Positions 41,778 to 51,933 of a stretch of 64,000 nt of DNA are shown in pieces. Position numbers and translations under genes: made by a program. The notes beneath the pieces were generated by a model. It did no database searches. It was not told where the DNA came from and worked only from the letters and a program-made list of their open reading frames with translations. Source of the DNA: Alkalihalophilus marmarensis DSM 21297 (GTDB lineage: Bacteria > Bacillota > Bacilli > Bacillales > Bacillaceae_D). Every line of letters begins with the position of its first letter. The first letter of the stretch is position 1. The stretch is from assembly GCF_000474275.2 (NCBI RefSeq), contig NZ_ATAE01000008.1, positions 1 to 64,000 of the forward strand. Direction: 5' to 3'.

Positions 41778-42899
41778 ATGACAAAAGAGAGATATAAAAC
41801 AGAGGTTGTTCAGATTGGAAATAGAGGACGCGAGCATACTGGAGCTGTTAATACGCCTATTTACTTATCAACAGCCTACAGACATACAGGTATTGGTGAA
41901 TCAACCGGATATGATTATGCAAGAACAGGCAATCCGACACGTGAAGTGTTAGAAGAAGCAATTGCATCCCTTGAAGAAGGTGATCAAGGATTTGCATGCA
42001 GCTCTGGGATGGCTGCAATTCAAACAGTCTTTTCGCTATTTGAGTCGGGGGATGAAATTTTAGCATCTAAAGATTTATATGGCGGTACATACCGACTGTT
42101 TGAAGAAGGATGGAGCAGATGGGGCCTCCATTTCTCATATGTAGACCCGAGGGACTTAGCTCAAGTAGAAGCGGCTGTTAATGAAAAGACAAAAGCACTG
42201 TTTATAGAAACGCCAACGAACCCTTTGATGCAAGAAGCCTGTATTAAGTCACTTGCAGCTATTTGTCAAAAACATCACTTATTATTGATCGTTGATAACA
42301 CGTTCTACACTCCTTTATTACAACAGCCCCTTGTAGAAGGCGCTGATATCGTTGTTCATAGTGCCTCGAAATATTTAGGAGGACACAATGATGTAATCGC
42401 AGGCCTTGTCGTCTCAAAAGGCAAAGAATTATCTGAGCGAATTGGCTACTACCATAATGGAATTGGCGCAACACTGGGGGCTTTTGACTCATGGCTATTA
42501 ATTCGCGGGATGAAAACTCTTGCCCTGCGTATGGAAAAGCACGAAGAAAATGCAAAAGCTGTCGTTCAATATTTAGAAGAAAATGAGCATGTTACAGATG
42601 TATTATATCCAGGACGCGGCGGAATGGTATCGTTTCGTATTCAAGACGAGGAATGGGTGAATCCGCTCTTGCAACAATTAAAACTGATTTCTTTTGCAGA
42701 GAGCCTAGGCGGTGTGGAAAGTTTAATGACCTATCCAGCAACTCAAACACATGCAGATATTCCTGAAGACGTGAGGGTTGAAAATGGGGTTTGTAATCGA
42801 CTACTTCGTTTTTCAGTAGGGATTGAGAGAGCAGAGGATCTTATAAATGATTTAGAGCAAGCCATTACGTATGCAGCTAAATTGAAGTCAAATGTGTAA
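41778..42899 (+). CDS. metI: Cystathionine gamma-synthase / O-acetylhomoserine thiolyase
   Basis: A 373-residue PLP enzyme of the Cys/Met metabolism family, the same length as B. subtilis MetI. The PLP lysine is in VVHSASKYLGGHNDVIAG, and the substrate-binding end has SLGGVESLMTYPATQTHADI. It uses O-acetylhomoserine with cysteine (or sulfide) in methionine synthesis. First gene of the S-box operon, with AGGAGG before ATG 41778. It is followed 12 bases later by yitJ. Confidence 0.95.
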   Translation: MTKERYKTEVVQIGNRGREHTGAVNTPIYLSTAYRHTGIGESTGYDYARTGNPTREVLEEAIASLEEGDQGFACSSGMAAIQTVFSLFESGDEILASKDLYGGTYRLFEEGWSRWGLHFSYVDPRDLAQVEAAVNEKTKALFIETPTNPLMQEACIKSLAAICQKHHLLLIVDNTFYTPLLQQPLVEGADIVVHSASKYLGGHNDVIAGLVVSKGKELSERIGYYHNGIGATLGAFDSWLLIRGMKTLALRMEKHEENAKAVVQYLEENEHVTDVLYPGRGGMVSFRIQDEEWVNPLLQQLKLISFAESLGGVESLMTYPATQTHADIPEDVRVENGVCNRLLRFSVGIERAEDLINDLEQAITYAAKLKSNV

Positions 42900-42911
42900 G
42901 GGGGTGTCCGC

Positions 42912-44738
42912 ATGAATTTTTTAGAAAAAATGAAAAATGAAGTATTAGTTGGGGACGGTGCAATGGGGACTCTCCTTTATGAACAAGGGATTTCCAAATG
43001 CTTTGAGGAGCTGAATCTATCAGACCCAAATAGAATTATAGATGCACATAAACAGTATATCGAAGCAGGTGCTGTAATCATTCAAACGAATACGTACGCT
43101 GCCAATCGATTGAAACTGGAGAAATATGAACTTGATGAAAAGGTTAAAATCATCAATCAAGAAGCTGTAAAGCTTGCAAGAGAAGCTGGCCCTAATGGCA
43201 TATTTATTGTCGGAACAGTCGGTGGATTGCAAAACTTCCATCAAGAGGAATGGACGAAAGAAGAAGTTCTAGAGGCATTAGAAGAACAAATTGAGGCCTT
43301 GCTTGTGTCAAATGTAGACGGTATATTGTTAGAAACTTTTTATGACTTAGAAGAACTGTTAGGAGCAATTAATATCGTTCGGAAACAATCGGAGCTCCCT
43401 ATAATTGCTAATGTTTCACTGGGTGAAATCGGGGTGCTTCATGGCGGGGTTTCTCTGAAAGAAGCAATTGGGAAGCTTGAGAATGCAGGAGCAGATGTTG
43501 TAGGGATAAACTGCAGAATGGGTCCAAGCCACATGCTTCGTTCATTAGAAGATGTGCCGCTGCCAAAGCGTGCGTATTTGTCCGTTTATCCAAATGCGAG
43601 CTTGCCTGAATATCAAGACGGAAGATTATTTTATCATTCAAATCCTGAATATTTCGAGAGTATGGGTGAGCAGTTTGTGAATCAAGGGGTACGCCTTCTT
43701 GGCGGCTGCTGTGGTACGACTCCTGAGCACATTAGAGCCTTTAGTCATGTGGCAGAGCGTAGAACACCTGTTGAGGAAAAATGGGTTACCCCTTCTTTAA
43801 AAAAAGTTACAAAGAAAATAGAGTTTCCTCGCTCTCTAGAGCCGCTATCTGATATTGCTAAGAAAAGACGCTCAGTAATCGTTGAGCTTGATCCTCCTAA
43901 GAAATTAAGTACAGATAAATTTATAAAAGGTGCAAAAGTCTTAAAAGAAGCAGGAGTGGATGCGGTGACTCTGGCGGATAATTCACTTGCTTCTCCTAGG
44001 ATTGACAATATGGCTCTGGCCGCCCAAATAAAAGAAGATGTAAGGCCGCTTGTACATGTAACTTGCCGAGACCGTAATTTGATTGGGCTGCAGTCACATT
44101 TAATGGGGCTGCATGCGCTCGGTATTAATGATGTGCTAGCAGTGACTGGAGATCCGACAAAAGTGGGGGATTTCCCGGGGGCTACTTCTGTGTATGATGT
44201 CACCTCTTTTCAACTCATTTCGTTAATGAAACAATTAAATGAAGGTATATCGTTCTCAGGTAAAGATCTTGGTCAGAAAGCTAATTTTTCTATTGCTGCT
44301 GCTTGTAACCCTAACGTAAGACACATGGATAAAGCTGTTCAGCGAATGGAGAAGAAGATAGAGAGCGGTGCTGATTTCTTTATGACGCAGCCTATGTACA
44401 GCGAGGAACAAATTGAAGCGTTCTATCATGAAACAAAACATTTAGATACACCAGTTTATGTCGGGATCATGCCGTTGACAAGCTCAAGAAACGCGGAATT
44501 TCTTCATAATGAGGTGCCTGGCATTAAGCTTACAGATTCAATTCGCAGCTCAATGGCTTCCTGTGAAACGAAAGAAAGTGCTCAGTTAGAAGGAATTAAG
44601 ATTGCTAAATCATTAATTGATACGGCTACACAGTATTTTAACGGTATTTATTTAATTACACCGTTTCTGCGTTATGAAATTACAGCTGAGTTAACAGCCT
44701 ATATTGAGCAGAAATCAACCGCGAAACTAACACATTAA
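42912..44738 (+). CDS. yitJ: Bifunctional homocysteine S-methyltransferase / methylenetetrahydrofolate reductase
   Basis: A 608-residue fusion. The N-terminal half (to about 300) is a homocysteine methyltransferase barrel with GDGAMGTLLYEQG and the zinc site INCRMG plus LLGGCCGTTPEHI. The C-terminal half is a MetF-type FAD reductase with VIVELDPPKKL and LAVTGDPTKVGDFPGA. It matches YitJ (about 612). In this operon it can both supply methyl-THF and methylate homocysteine. The N-terminal part of MetH in the next gene is closely related. Confidence 0.95.
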   Translation: MNFLEKMKNEVLVGDGAMGTLLYEQGISKCFEELNLSDPNRIIDAHKQYIEAGAVIIQTNTYAANRLKLEKYELDEKVKIINQEAVKLAREAGPNGIFIVGTVGGLQNFHQEEWTKEEVLEALEEQIEALLVSNVDGILLETFYDLEELLGAINIVRKQSELPIIANVSLGEIGVLHGGVSLKEAIGKLENAGADVVGINCRMGPSHMLRSLEDVPLPKRAYLSVYPNASLPEYQDGRLFYHSNPEYFESMGEQFVNQGVRLLGGCCGTTPEHIRAFSHVAERRTPVEEKWVTPSLKKVTKKIEFPRSLEPLSDIAKKRRSVIVELDPPKKLSTDKFIKGAKVLKEAGVDAVTLADNSLASPRIDNMALAAQIKEDVRPLVHVTCRDRNLIGLQSHLMGLHALGINDVLAVTGDPTKVGDFPGATSVYDVTSFQLISLMKQLNEGISFSGKDLGQKANFSIAAACNPNVRHMDKAVQRMEKKIESGADFFMTQPMYSEEQIEAFYHETKHLDTPVYVGIMPLTSSRNAEFLHNEVPGIKLTDSIRSSMASCETKESAQLEGIKIAKSLIDTATQYFNGIYLITPFLRYEITAELTAYIEQKSTAKLTH

Positions 44739-44817
44739 TATTGTGAAAAGAATTTAAAATGCTTGATAGAAATGTGAATGGACAGGAATTGTATGGATTT
44801 TAAAAGGAGAGTTAATC

Positions 44818-47800
44818 ATGCCAAAATCATTATTAGAACAACAACTAAAAGAGAGAATCCTTGTACTAGATGGAGCTATGGGGACAATGCTTCAACAAGC
44901 AAACCTTACGGCAGAAGATTTTGGCGGCGAGGAATATGAAGGTTGTAATGAGTACTTAAATGAAACAGCACCTCATGTCATTGAAGGTATTCATCGTGCT
45001 TACTTTGAAGCCGGTGCGGACATTGTTGAAACAAATACATTTGGAGCAACAGATATTGTATTAGACGATTATGATTTAGGGTTTAAAGCAGAAGAGCTTA
45101 ATCGTGTCGCTGTAGAGATTGCAAAGAAAGCAGCTAATGAATTTTCTACTCCTGAAAAACCTAGATTTGTAGCAGGTGCGATGGGTCCGACAACCAAATC
45201 ATTATCAGTAACAGGAGGTACCACCTTTGACGCGTTAATCAACTCTTATCACGAGCAAGCACGAGGGCTGCTCTCTGGTGGAGCCGATTTATTATTACTT
45301 GAAACAAGCCAAGATATGAGGAATGTAAAAGCTGCATATGTCGGTATTGAGCGTGCATTCTCTGAACTTGATGTAAAGGTGCCGATTATGGTATCAGGAA
45401 CGATTGAGCCAATGGGTACAACACTTGCGGGCCAGACAATTGAAGCCTTCTATTTATCGCTTGAACATATGAAGCCGACTGTCGTTGGCTTAAATTGTGC
45501 AACGGGTCCTGAATTTATGCGGGACCATATTCGTTCCTTATCGGAGCTGTCTAATACGTATGTAAGCTGTTACCCGAATGCAGGACTTCCTGATGAAGAA
45601 GGACATTATCATGAATCGCCAAGTTCTCTTACGAAAAAACTGATGGGATTTGCTGAAAAAGGCTGGTTAAATATTGTCGGCGGCTGCTGTGGGACGACAC
45701 CTGAACATATTCGGGCAATGGTCGAGGCTGTAGAAGGATATGCACCGAGAAAACTAGAAGAGAATCGCGGTCATGCTGTGTCGGGTATTGAACCTCTTAT
45801 TTATGATGACAGTATGCGTCCGTTATTCGTAGGTGAGCGAACGAACGTCATTGGGTCTAGAAAATTTAAAAGGCTTATTGCTGAAGGGAAGTATGAAGAG
45901 GCATCAGAAATTGCTCGTGCCCAGGTGAAGCGTGGTGCACATGTAATCGATATTTGTCTAGCTGACCCTGATCGTGAAGAACTTGAGGATATGGAAGCCT
46001 TTTTGAGTCATGTTATTAATAAGGTGAAAGTGCCGTTAATGATTGATTCTACCGATGAGGCTGTTATTGAAAAATCTCTGACTTACTCTCAAGGAAAAGC
46101 GATTATCAATTCCATTAATTTAGAGGACGGAGAAGAAAGATTTGAAGCCATTGTTCCCTTAATAAAACGATATGGTGCAGCAGTTGTTGTTGGAACGATT
46201 GATGAAGAGGGGATGGCTGTATCAGCAAAACGTAAACTTGAAGTGGCCAAGAGGTCTTATGATCTTCTAGTAAATAAGCATGGGCTAAAACCATCTGATA
46301 TTATCTTTGATCCGCTTGTTTTCCCAGTAGGAACAGGGGATGCCCAATATATCGGCTCTGCAGAAGCAACGGTTGAGGGGATTCGCTTGATAAAAGAGGA
46401 ATTGCCTGAATGCTTAACGATTCTTGGGGTAAGTAATGTCTCGTTTGGACTGCCCCCTGTAGGCAGAGAAGTTTTAAATGCTGTTTATCTTTATCACTGT
46501 ACACAGGCCGGACTCGATTATGCGATTGTAAATACCGAAAAATTAGAACGCTATGCCTCGATCCCTGAAGAAGAAAAAGAAATGGCTAAAACGTTATTAT
46601 TTGAAACAACGGATGAATCCTTAGCTGAATTTACAGCTTTTTATAGAGGGAAGAAACAAGAGAAAAAGGTTGAAGCATCTTCAATGACATTAGAAGAGCG
46701 CTTGGCAGCTTACGTAGTAGAGGGAACGAAAGAAGGATTGTATAAAGACCTCGATCAAGCTCTTGAATCTTACCCGGATGCATTAGATATTATAAATGGG
46801 CCGTTAATGGACGGAATGGATGAGGTTGGCCGTTTATTTAATAATAACGAGCTGATCGTTGCTGAAGTACTTCAAAGCGCTGAAGTCATGAAAGCATCAG
46901 TAGCCTATCTGGAGCCTCATATGGAGAAAAAAGCAGATGATGATGGTAAAGGGAAAATCTTGCTCGCTACTGTAAAAGGCGATGTGCATGACATCGGCAA
47001 GAACCTTGTTGAAATTATCCTTGGAAATAATGGCTTCAAAATTGTTAATTTAGGAATTAAAGTAACGTCAAATGAATTAATAGAAGCAATTAAAAAAGAG
47101 AATCCAAAAGCAGTAGGATTATCTGGTTTGCTCGTGAAATCCGCACAGCAAATGGTCTTAACTGCGCAGGATCTTCGTCAACAAAATATTTCGATCCCTA
47201 TTTTAGTGGGCGGGGCTGCCTTGACTCGTAAATTTACAGACACTAAAATTGCTGCTGAATATGACGGGCTTGTCCTCTATGCAAAAGATGCGATGAATGG
47301 GCTTGAACTCGCAAATAAATTAGTGAAGCCTGAAGACCAAGAAAAACTCGCGCTTGAAATAAGTGAAAAACGCTCTTTAAAAGAACAAGCAAGACCTCAA
47401 CGGGAGGCATCAGTTCAAGTATTAGAGAAGCCGGTGCGATCAAAAGTGGCTGCAGATGGTCCGTTATTTATTCCTGAGGATCTTGATGAACACATTTTGC
47501 GTAACTATGATTTAAGTCATCTTGAGCCGTATGTGAATTTACAGATGCTTCTTGGAAAGCATTTAGGTCTCCAAGGGAAAGTAAGCCGTTTGCTTGAAGA
47601 GGGGGATTCCCGCGCTGTTGAATTAAAAGAGAAAGTTGATGAATTGTTTAAGCGTATTAAAAAAGAAGGTATCATTAAAGCAAACGGAATGTATCGATTC
47701 TTCCCTGCACAAGCAGATGGTAATGATGTCATTATTTATGATCCTAACGATAAGAAAACCGAAATTAATCGATTTAGTTTTCCAAGACAAAATCATGAGC

Positions 47801-48264
47801 CGTTTTTGTGTTTGGCGGATTATCTCCGTCCAAAAGAAAGTGGTGAAATGGATTATGTAGGATTTTTATCAGTAACAGCTGGAAACGGAGTAAGGGATCT
47901 AGCTGAGGAAGCAAAAGAGAATGGTGATTATTTATTCAGCCACCTTATTCAAGCAGCTGCTCTAGAAATAGCAGAAGGCTTTGCTGAGCGGGTACACCAG
48001 CTGATGCGTGATAAATGGGGTTTCCCTGACTCGACTGATTTTACTATGGCAGAGAGGTTTGCTGCCAAGTATCAAGGGGTTCGTGTCTCGTTTGGGTATC
48101 CTGCTTGTCCAAACTTAGAAGACCAAGAAAAGTTATTCGACTTGATCAAGCCTGAAAAAATTGGCGTCCAATTAACAGACGGTTTTATGATGGAACCAGA
48201 AGCATCCGTTACAGCAATGGTCTTTGCCCATCCAGAAGGAAGATATTTCAATGTATTAGCATAA
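44818..48264 (+). CDS. metH: Cobalamin-dependent methionine synthase
   Basis: A 1148-residue MetH with all four modules: homocysteine barrel (LDGAMGTMLQQANL; zinc site GLNCATG and VGGCCGTTPEHI), methyl-THF pterin domain (about 330-620; FVGERTNVIGSRKFK), cobalamin domain with D722-V-H724-D-I-G (the His that ligates cobalt) and the activation domain (about 880-1148) with GYPACPNLEDQ, which binds SAM. It transfers methyl from methyl-THF to homocysteine. B. subtilis has only MetE, so this gene is a direct consumer of the cobalamin made by the upstream cluster. Confidence 0.97.
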   Translation: MPKSLLEQQLKERILVLDGAMGTMLQQANLTAEDFGGEEYEGCNEYLNETAPHVIEGIHRAYFEAGADIVETNTFGATDIVLDDYDLGFKAEELNRVAVEIAKKAANEFSTPEKPRFVAGAMGPTTKSLSVTGGTTFDALINSYHEQARGLLSGGADLLLLETSQDMRNVKAAYVGIERAFSELDVKVPIMVSGTIEPMGTTLAGQTIEAFYLSLEHMKPTVVGLNCATGPEFMRDHIRSLSELSNTYVSCYPNAGLPDEEGHYHESPSSLTKKLMGFAEKGWLNIVGGCCGTTPEHIRAMVEAVEGYAPRKLEENRGHAVSGIEPLIYDDSMRPLFVGERTNVIGSRKFKRLIAEGKYEEASEIARAQVKRGAHVIDICLADPDREELEDMEAFLSHVINKVKVPLMIDSTDEAVIEKSLTYSQGKAIINSINLEDGEERFEAIVPLIKRYGAAVVVGTIDEEGMAVSAKRKLEVAKRSYDLLVNKHGLKPSDIIFDPLVFPVGTGDAQYIGSAEATVEGIRLIKEELPECLTILGVSNVSFGLPPVGREVLNAVYLYHCTQAGLDYAIVNTEKLERYASIPEEEKEMAKTLLFETTDESLAEFTAFYRGKKQEKKVEASSMTLEERLAAYVVEGTKEGLYKDLDQALESYPDALDIINGPLMDGMDEVGRLFNNNELIVAEVLQSAEVMKASVAYLEPHMEKKADDDGKGKILLATVKGDVHDIGKNLVEIILGNNGFKIVNLGIKVTSNELIEAIKKENPKAVGLSGLLVKSAQQMVLTAQDLRQQNISIPILVGGAALTRKFTDTKIAAEYDGLVLYAKDAMNGLELANKLVKPEDQEKLALEISEKRSLKEQARPQREASVQVLEKPVRSKVAADGPLFIPEDLDEHILRNYDLSHLEPYVNLQMLLGKHLGLQGKVSRLLEEGDSRAVELKEKVDELFKRIKKEGIIKANGMYRFFPAQADGNDVIIYDPNDKKTEINRFSFPRQNHEPFLCLADYLRPKESGEMDYVGFLSVTAGNGVRDLAEEAKENGDYLFSHLIQAAALEIAEGFAERVHQLMRDKWGFPDSTDFTMAERFAAKYQGVRVSFGYPACPNLEDQEKLFDLIKPEKIGVQLTDGFMMEPEASVTAMVFAHPEGRYFNVLA

Positions 48265-48292
48265 AGTGGGTATTCACTTTTATTAAAAAAGC

Positions 48293-48330
48293 AGCCAGCT
48301 ATACGTAATCAACGTATGGCTGGTTTTTTG
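48293..48330 (+). terminator. Terminator of the met operon
   Basis: AGCCAGCTATACGT and ACGTATGGCTGGTT form a 14-position stem with a five-base loop and a run of T. Confidence 0.9.
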
Positions 48331-48507
48331 TCGTGGTTTTAACTTAACTCCCACTAAATGTGCGAACCTGCCATTAACGGGGCAAGGGAAGAAAAGTTAG
48401 GTTCATTCGTATAAAAAATGGGACTGTACAAACAATACGATTAGAGGAGATGAGAAACTACTACTCATCGAACAAAGAACTTGTAACTTAAGGAGGGTAA
48501 TAACAGC

Positions 48508-49578
48508 ATGAAGAGTCATCAGTTCTACTCAAGATTTACTCTTGCTCTTTTAACCGTATGTGCAGCGCTTTTAGTAGCAACAAGCACACCAACACATGCA
48601 TTTACAGATCAAGTCATTCAGCAAGGGGCGACAGGGGACGATGTCGTTGAATTACAGTCGCGTCTTCAGTACATCGGTTTTTATAATGGGAAAATCGATG
48701 GTGTATATGGCTGGGGTACGTATTGGGCTGTTAGAAACTATCAATATGAATTTGGACTTGATATTGACGGCTTAGTAGGTCCTGAGATGAAAGAAATGTT
48801 AGCGAAATCAACAGAGTATAATGAGCAATTTGTTAAGCGGGCATTAAATGAGGGACGAAAATTTACTCATTACGGCGGAACACCTAAAAAGATTCAAAAA
48901 GGTCCAAAAGGAAGCCGTGACAAGCAAATAAAAAAAGGAAGGGGCGGCGAGGCACCAGCACCAGGCGGCGGTCAGACGGGTGAGACTCCAACGCCAGCAC
49001 CAGGCGGCGGTCAAGCAGGTGAAGCTCCGGCACCAGCACCAGACGGAGGGCAGGCGGGCGAGACTCCAGCACCAGCACCAGGTGAAGCGGCTCCAGGCGG
49101 TCAAGCAGGTGAAGCTCCAGCTCCTGAAACACCTGAACAAGCACCTGTTCCTGAGGAAGAAACACCAGAAGATCAAAACAACGATGCAGATATTGAGAAA
49201 GCCACAAATGTACCGCCGGGCTATTCTGATAACGATTTGCAGCTAATGGCTCAAGCCGTTTACGGAGAAGCGCGCGGGGAGCCTTATGTAGGGCAGGTAG
49301 CGGTAGCGGCAGTTATTATTAACCGAATAAATAGCCCTACATTTCCTAATACTGTATCGGGTGTAATTTTTGAACCGCGTGCTTTTACAGCTGTAGCAGA
49401 TGGACAGATTTGGATGTCACCTGATGATACAGCAAGACGTGCTGTTTTAGACGCGTTAAATGGGCAAGATCCTTCAGGTAATGCAATGTATTATTTTAAT
49501 CCAGATACAGCAACATCCGGCTGGATTTGGTCTAGACCGCAAATCAAAAAGATTGGTAAACATATCTTCTGTCATTAA
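48508..49578 (+). CDS. sleB: Spore cortex-lytic enzyme SleB with long repeat linker
   Basis: A 356-residue lytic transglycosylase that degrades spore cortex at germination. Signal peptide to about residue 31 (THA), a peptidoglycan-binding domain (residues 37-100), a proline/alanine/glycine linker (about 147-222) and a C-terminal hydrolase domain with AVYGEARGE (E254 the likely catalytic acid) and SGWIWSRPQIKKIGKHIFCH. The linker carries 13-residue units such as APGGGQAGEAPAP. It lies ahead of ypeB, its required partner. The ATG follows AAGGAGG. Confidence 0.95.
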   Translation: MKSHQFYSRFTLALLTVCAALLVATSTPTHAFTDQVIQQGATGDDVVELQSRLQYIGFYNGKIDGVYGWGTYWAVRNYQYEFGLDIDGLVGPEMKEMLAKSTEYNEQFVKRALNEGRKFTHYGGTPKKIQKGPKGSRDKQIKKGRGGEAPAPGGGQTGETPTPAPGGGQAGEAPAPAPDGGQAGETPAPAPGEAAPGGQAGEAPAPETPEQAPVPEEETPEDQNNDADIEKATNVPPGYSDNDLQLMAQAVYGEARGEPYVGQVAVAAVIINRINSPTFPNTVSGVIFEPRAFTAVADGQIWMSPDDTARRAVLDALNGQDPSGNAMYYFNPDTATSGWIWSRPQIKKIGKHIFCH

Positions 49579-49596
49579 TTATTGGAGGTGAAAAAA

Positions 49597-50955
49597 ATGA
49601 TACGTAATATAATTATTGGGTTGCTTGCAGTGGCAGTGATTGCGTTAGGGTACTGGGGTTTTCAGGAACAAGAACAAAAGCAGGTACTTTCTATTAATGC
49701 TGAAAATAACTATCAACGCGCCTTTCATGATCTCACGTTTCATTTAGATCAAATAGAAGATGAGCTTGGAGCGACCCTTGCTATGAATACACGTCGTCAG
49801 TTAACTCCTGCACTTGCAGAGGTGTGGCGTGTAACAAGCTTAGCTCAAGCCGAACTAGGTCAGCTTCCATTAAACTCCCTGCAGCTTGGGAAAACGGAAG
49901 AGTTCCTTTATAAAATTGGGAAGTTTTCTTATCAAACCTCTATTAGAGATCTTGATAAAGAGCCTTTAACAGATAAAGAATATGAGACGCTTAATAAGTT
50001 GTACGACCACTCTCATGAAATTAGAGAAGAAATGCGTGAAGCGCAAGCCTACGTCTTAAAAAACGGTCAAAGATGGCTAGATATTGATAAAGAGCTTCAA
50101 GCGGCAACAACTGAGGAACCATCTGATAACCTTGTAGTAAATAATTTTGAAGTAATGAATAAAAACATTGAAGGTTACAGCGAAGTAGAATGGGGCGCCG
50201 GGCTAACTTCAATTGAAGATTTAAATGGTGAGTTAAAGCGTGCATTATCTGGAAAGAAAAAAGTGTCTAAAGAGGAAGCACAGGAAATTGCACGTAATTA
50301 TTTAGATCTAAGTGACCGTGCTGCTGTACATGTAGCGGATACTGGTAAAGGGTTGGTATATCCGGCTTATAGCTTAGTGATAGATGACCCTGATCATGAA
50401 ACAAATTATTATATGGATATGAGTGTTGAAGGCGGGCATCCTATTTGGTTTTTACAGGAACGCCAAATAGCCGAACCAAAAATCAGCTTAAATGATGCTT
50501 CAAATAAGGCACAAGTGTTCTTAAATGAAAATGGAATGGAGAATATGCAATTAATTGACAGCAAGCAATATGATTCTATTGGGATGTTTGAATTTGTCTA
50601 CCTTGATAATAATGTTCGGGTTTATACAGATGCAGTGATGACTGAAGTGGCGTTAGATGATGGAAGCATTATCAGCTATGAAGCGAAAGACTATTTAATC
50701 AATCACAAAGAGCGTGATATTAAAGAGCCTAAACTTACGCTAGAAGAAGCTGAAACAAGTGTGAATCCTAATGTTTCAGTCATGGAGGATCACCTTGCTA
50801 TTATTGAAAATGACTTAGGTGATGAAGTATTATGCTATGAATTCATTGGAACGATTAAAGACGATACGTATCGAATCTTTATCAATGCTGATGACGGAGA
50901 AGAAGAGAAAGTAGACAGATTAGAGCGTGCTGAGCGTGTGTATGATTTCTCTTAA
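49597..50955 (+). CDS. ypeB: Germination protein YpeB
   Basis: A 452-residue protein with an N-terminal membrane anchor (IIIGLLAVAVIALGYWGF) and a YpeB N-domain. Its C-terminal PepSY-like repeats are marked by KKKVSKEEAQEIARNYL, ISLNDASNKAQVFLNENG and KLTLEEAETSVNP. YpeB and SleB are mutually needed for stability in the dormant spore. ATG 49597 follows TTGGAGGTG, whereas the frame-extending TTG at 49582 lies in that site. It is 18 bases after sleB. Confidence 0.93.
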   Translation: MIRNIIIGLLAVAVIALGYWGFQEQEQKQVLSINAENNYQRAFHDLTFHLDQIEDELGATLAMNTRRQLTPALAEVWRVTSLAQAELGQLPLNSLQLGKTEEFLYKIGKFSYQTSIRDLDKEPLTDKEYETLNKLYDHSHEIREEMREAQAYVLKNGQRWLDIDKELQAATTEEPSDNLVVNNFEVMNKNIEGYSEVEWGAGLTSIEDLNGELKRALSGKKKVSKEEAQEIARNYLDLSDRAAVHVADTGKGLVYPAYSLVIDDPDHETNYYMDMSVEGGHPIWFLQERQIAEPKISLNDASNKAQVFLNENGMENMQLIDSKQYDSIGMFEFVYLDNNVRVYTDAVMTEVALDDGSIISYEAKDYLINHKERDIKEPKLTLEEAETSVNPNVSVMEDHLAIIENDLGDEVLCYEFIGTIKDDTYRIFINADDGEEEKVDRLERAERVYDFS

Positions 50956-50977
50956 TTAAATATCAACTATTTTATTA

Positions 50978-51012
50978 AAAAGAAGAAGCGGCAAATGCTT
51001 CTTCTTTTTTTT
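50978..51012 (+). terminator. Terminator of sleB-ypeB
   Basis: AAAAGAAGAAGC and GCTTCTTCTTTT pair around a seven-base loop and run into T. Confidence 0.85.
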
Positions 51013-51077
51013 ATTCCGTGCGATAATGAGTAAAAAGATATAGGACTGTCAGGTCATGGTGTCGGAGGAGGGTTTTG

Positions 51078-51746
51078 ATGATTGAGATCGGAACAACGAT
51101 TCAATTAGAAACGATAGAGGACTCAAAAGATAAGGAAAGCAAGAAGATGCGCTGCCGCTTAGTTGATAAAAGCAAAGGCTTGTGTATTATTGATTATCCT
51201 ATAGATCAAAAAACAGAAAAAACCAGCTTCTTAATAGATGGGACAAAGTTAAAGGCTTCTTTTATAACAGAAGCAAATGTGGTGTATGAATTTAATACTG
51301 AAGTAATAGGTCGTGAAAAAAGGAATATTCCTGTTTTATTTTTAATGGATCCAGGTAAAGACAAGTATTACCGGATCCAAAGAAGGAACTATGTAAGGGT
51401 TGAAGCGGCAAATGATGTAGCCGTTCATTCTATTGATGATGCGTTTAAGCCATTTACTTCAGTAACTGTTGACATTAGCGGGGGAGGATGTGCTGTATTA
51501 CTGCCTGATGAAGTCGTTCTTTCAGTAGATACTCAAGTAGATATTACAATCGTTCTTCCCATGCAAAAAAGCGAAAACCAGTATGTACGAGCACGTTGCA
51601 GGGTCGTACGAAGTTACAAGCCTAGAATTGAAGCGAAGACTCGTGCTTCGTTGCAGTTTATTGACGTTAACCAAAAGGATCAGGATCAAATTGTCAGGTA
51701 TTGTTTTGAACGACAAGTTGTCCTTAGACGTAGGAACCGGGACTAG
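51078..51746 (+). CDS. ypfA: c-di-GMP-binding PilZ protein YpfA (MotI/DgrA type)
   Basis: A 222-residue protein with an N-terminal YcgR-like domain and a C-terminal PilZ domain. The c-di-GMP site is visible as RRNYVRVEA (RxxxR) and VDISGGGCAV (D/N-x-S-x-x-G). B. subtilis YpfA (MotI, DgrA) inhibits flagellar rotation when bound to c-di-GMP. Order sleB-ypeB-ypfA-cmk is conserved. ATG 51078 follows GGAGGAGGG. Confidence 0.92.
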   Translation: MIEIGTTIQLETIEDSKDKESKKMRCRLVDKSKGLCIIDYPIDQKTEKTSFLIDGTKLKASFITEANVVYEFNTEVIGREKRNIPVLFLMDPGKDKYYRIQRRNYVRVEAANDVAVHSIDDAFKPFTSVTVDISGGGCAVLLPDEVVLSVDTQVDITIVLPMQKSENQYVRARCRVVRSYKPRIEAKTRASLQFIDVNQKDQDQIVRYCFERQVVLRRRNRD

Positions 51747-51933
51747 CATGCAGAGACTAAATCACTAGCAAAAATATGCCGGCCTCAATTTGTCTATAAT
51801 TCGAGCAAGCTAGTATTAGACCGAGATATACGAGTGTGATATGATGAAGGTATCTGAAAATTTACCGTTGAATAAAATGGAATAGCCGTTCTGTGCTAGC
51901 TGTTTTGGGAAGATTGTATGAGGTGTGGAATAG

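Noticed and set aside
48400-48440. SigG promoter upstream of sleB
   Set aside because: GTATA and CAATACGA are loosely similar to the consensus, but the -10 lacks CATNNTA and the spacing is unclear.
48844-49207. Two minus-strand frames rich in Trp/Leu/Arg inside sleB
   Set aside because: They are antisense readings of the Pro/Ala/Gly repeat linker.
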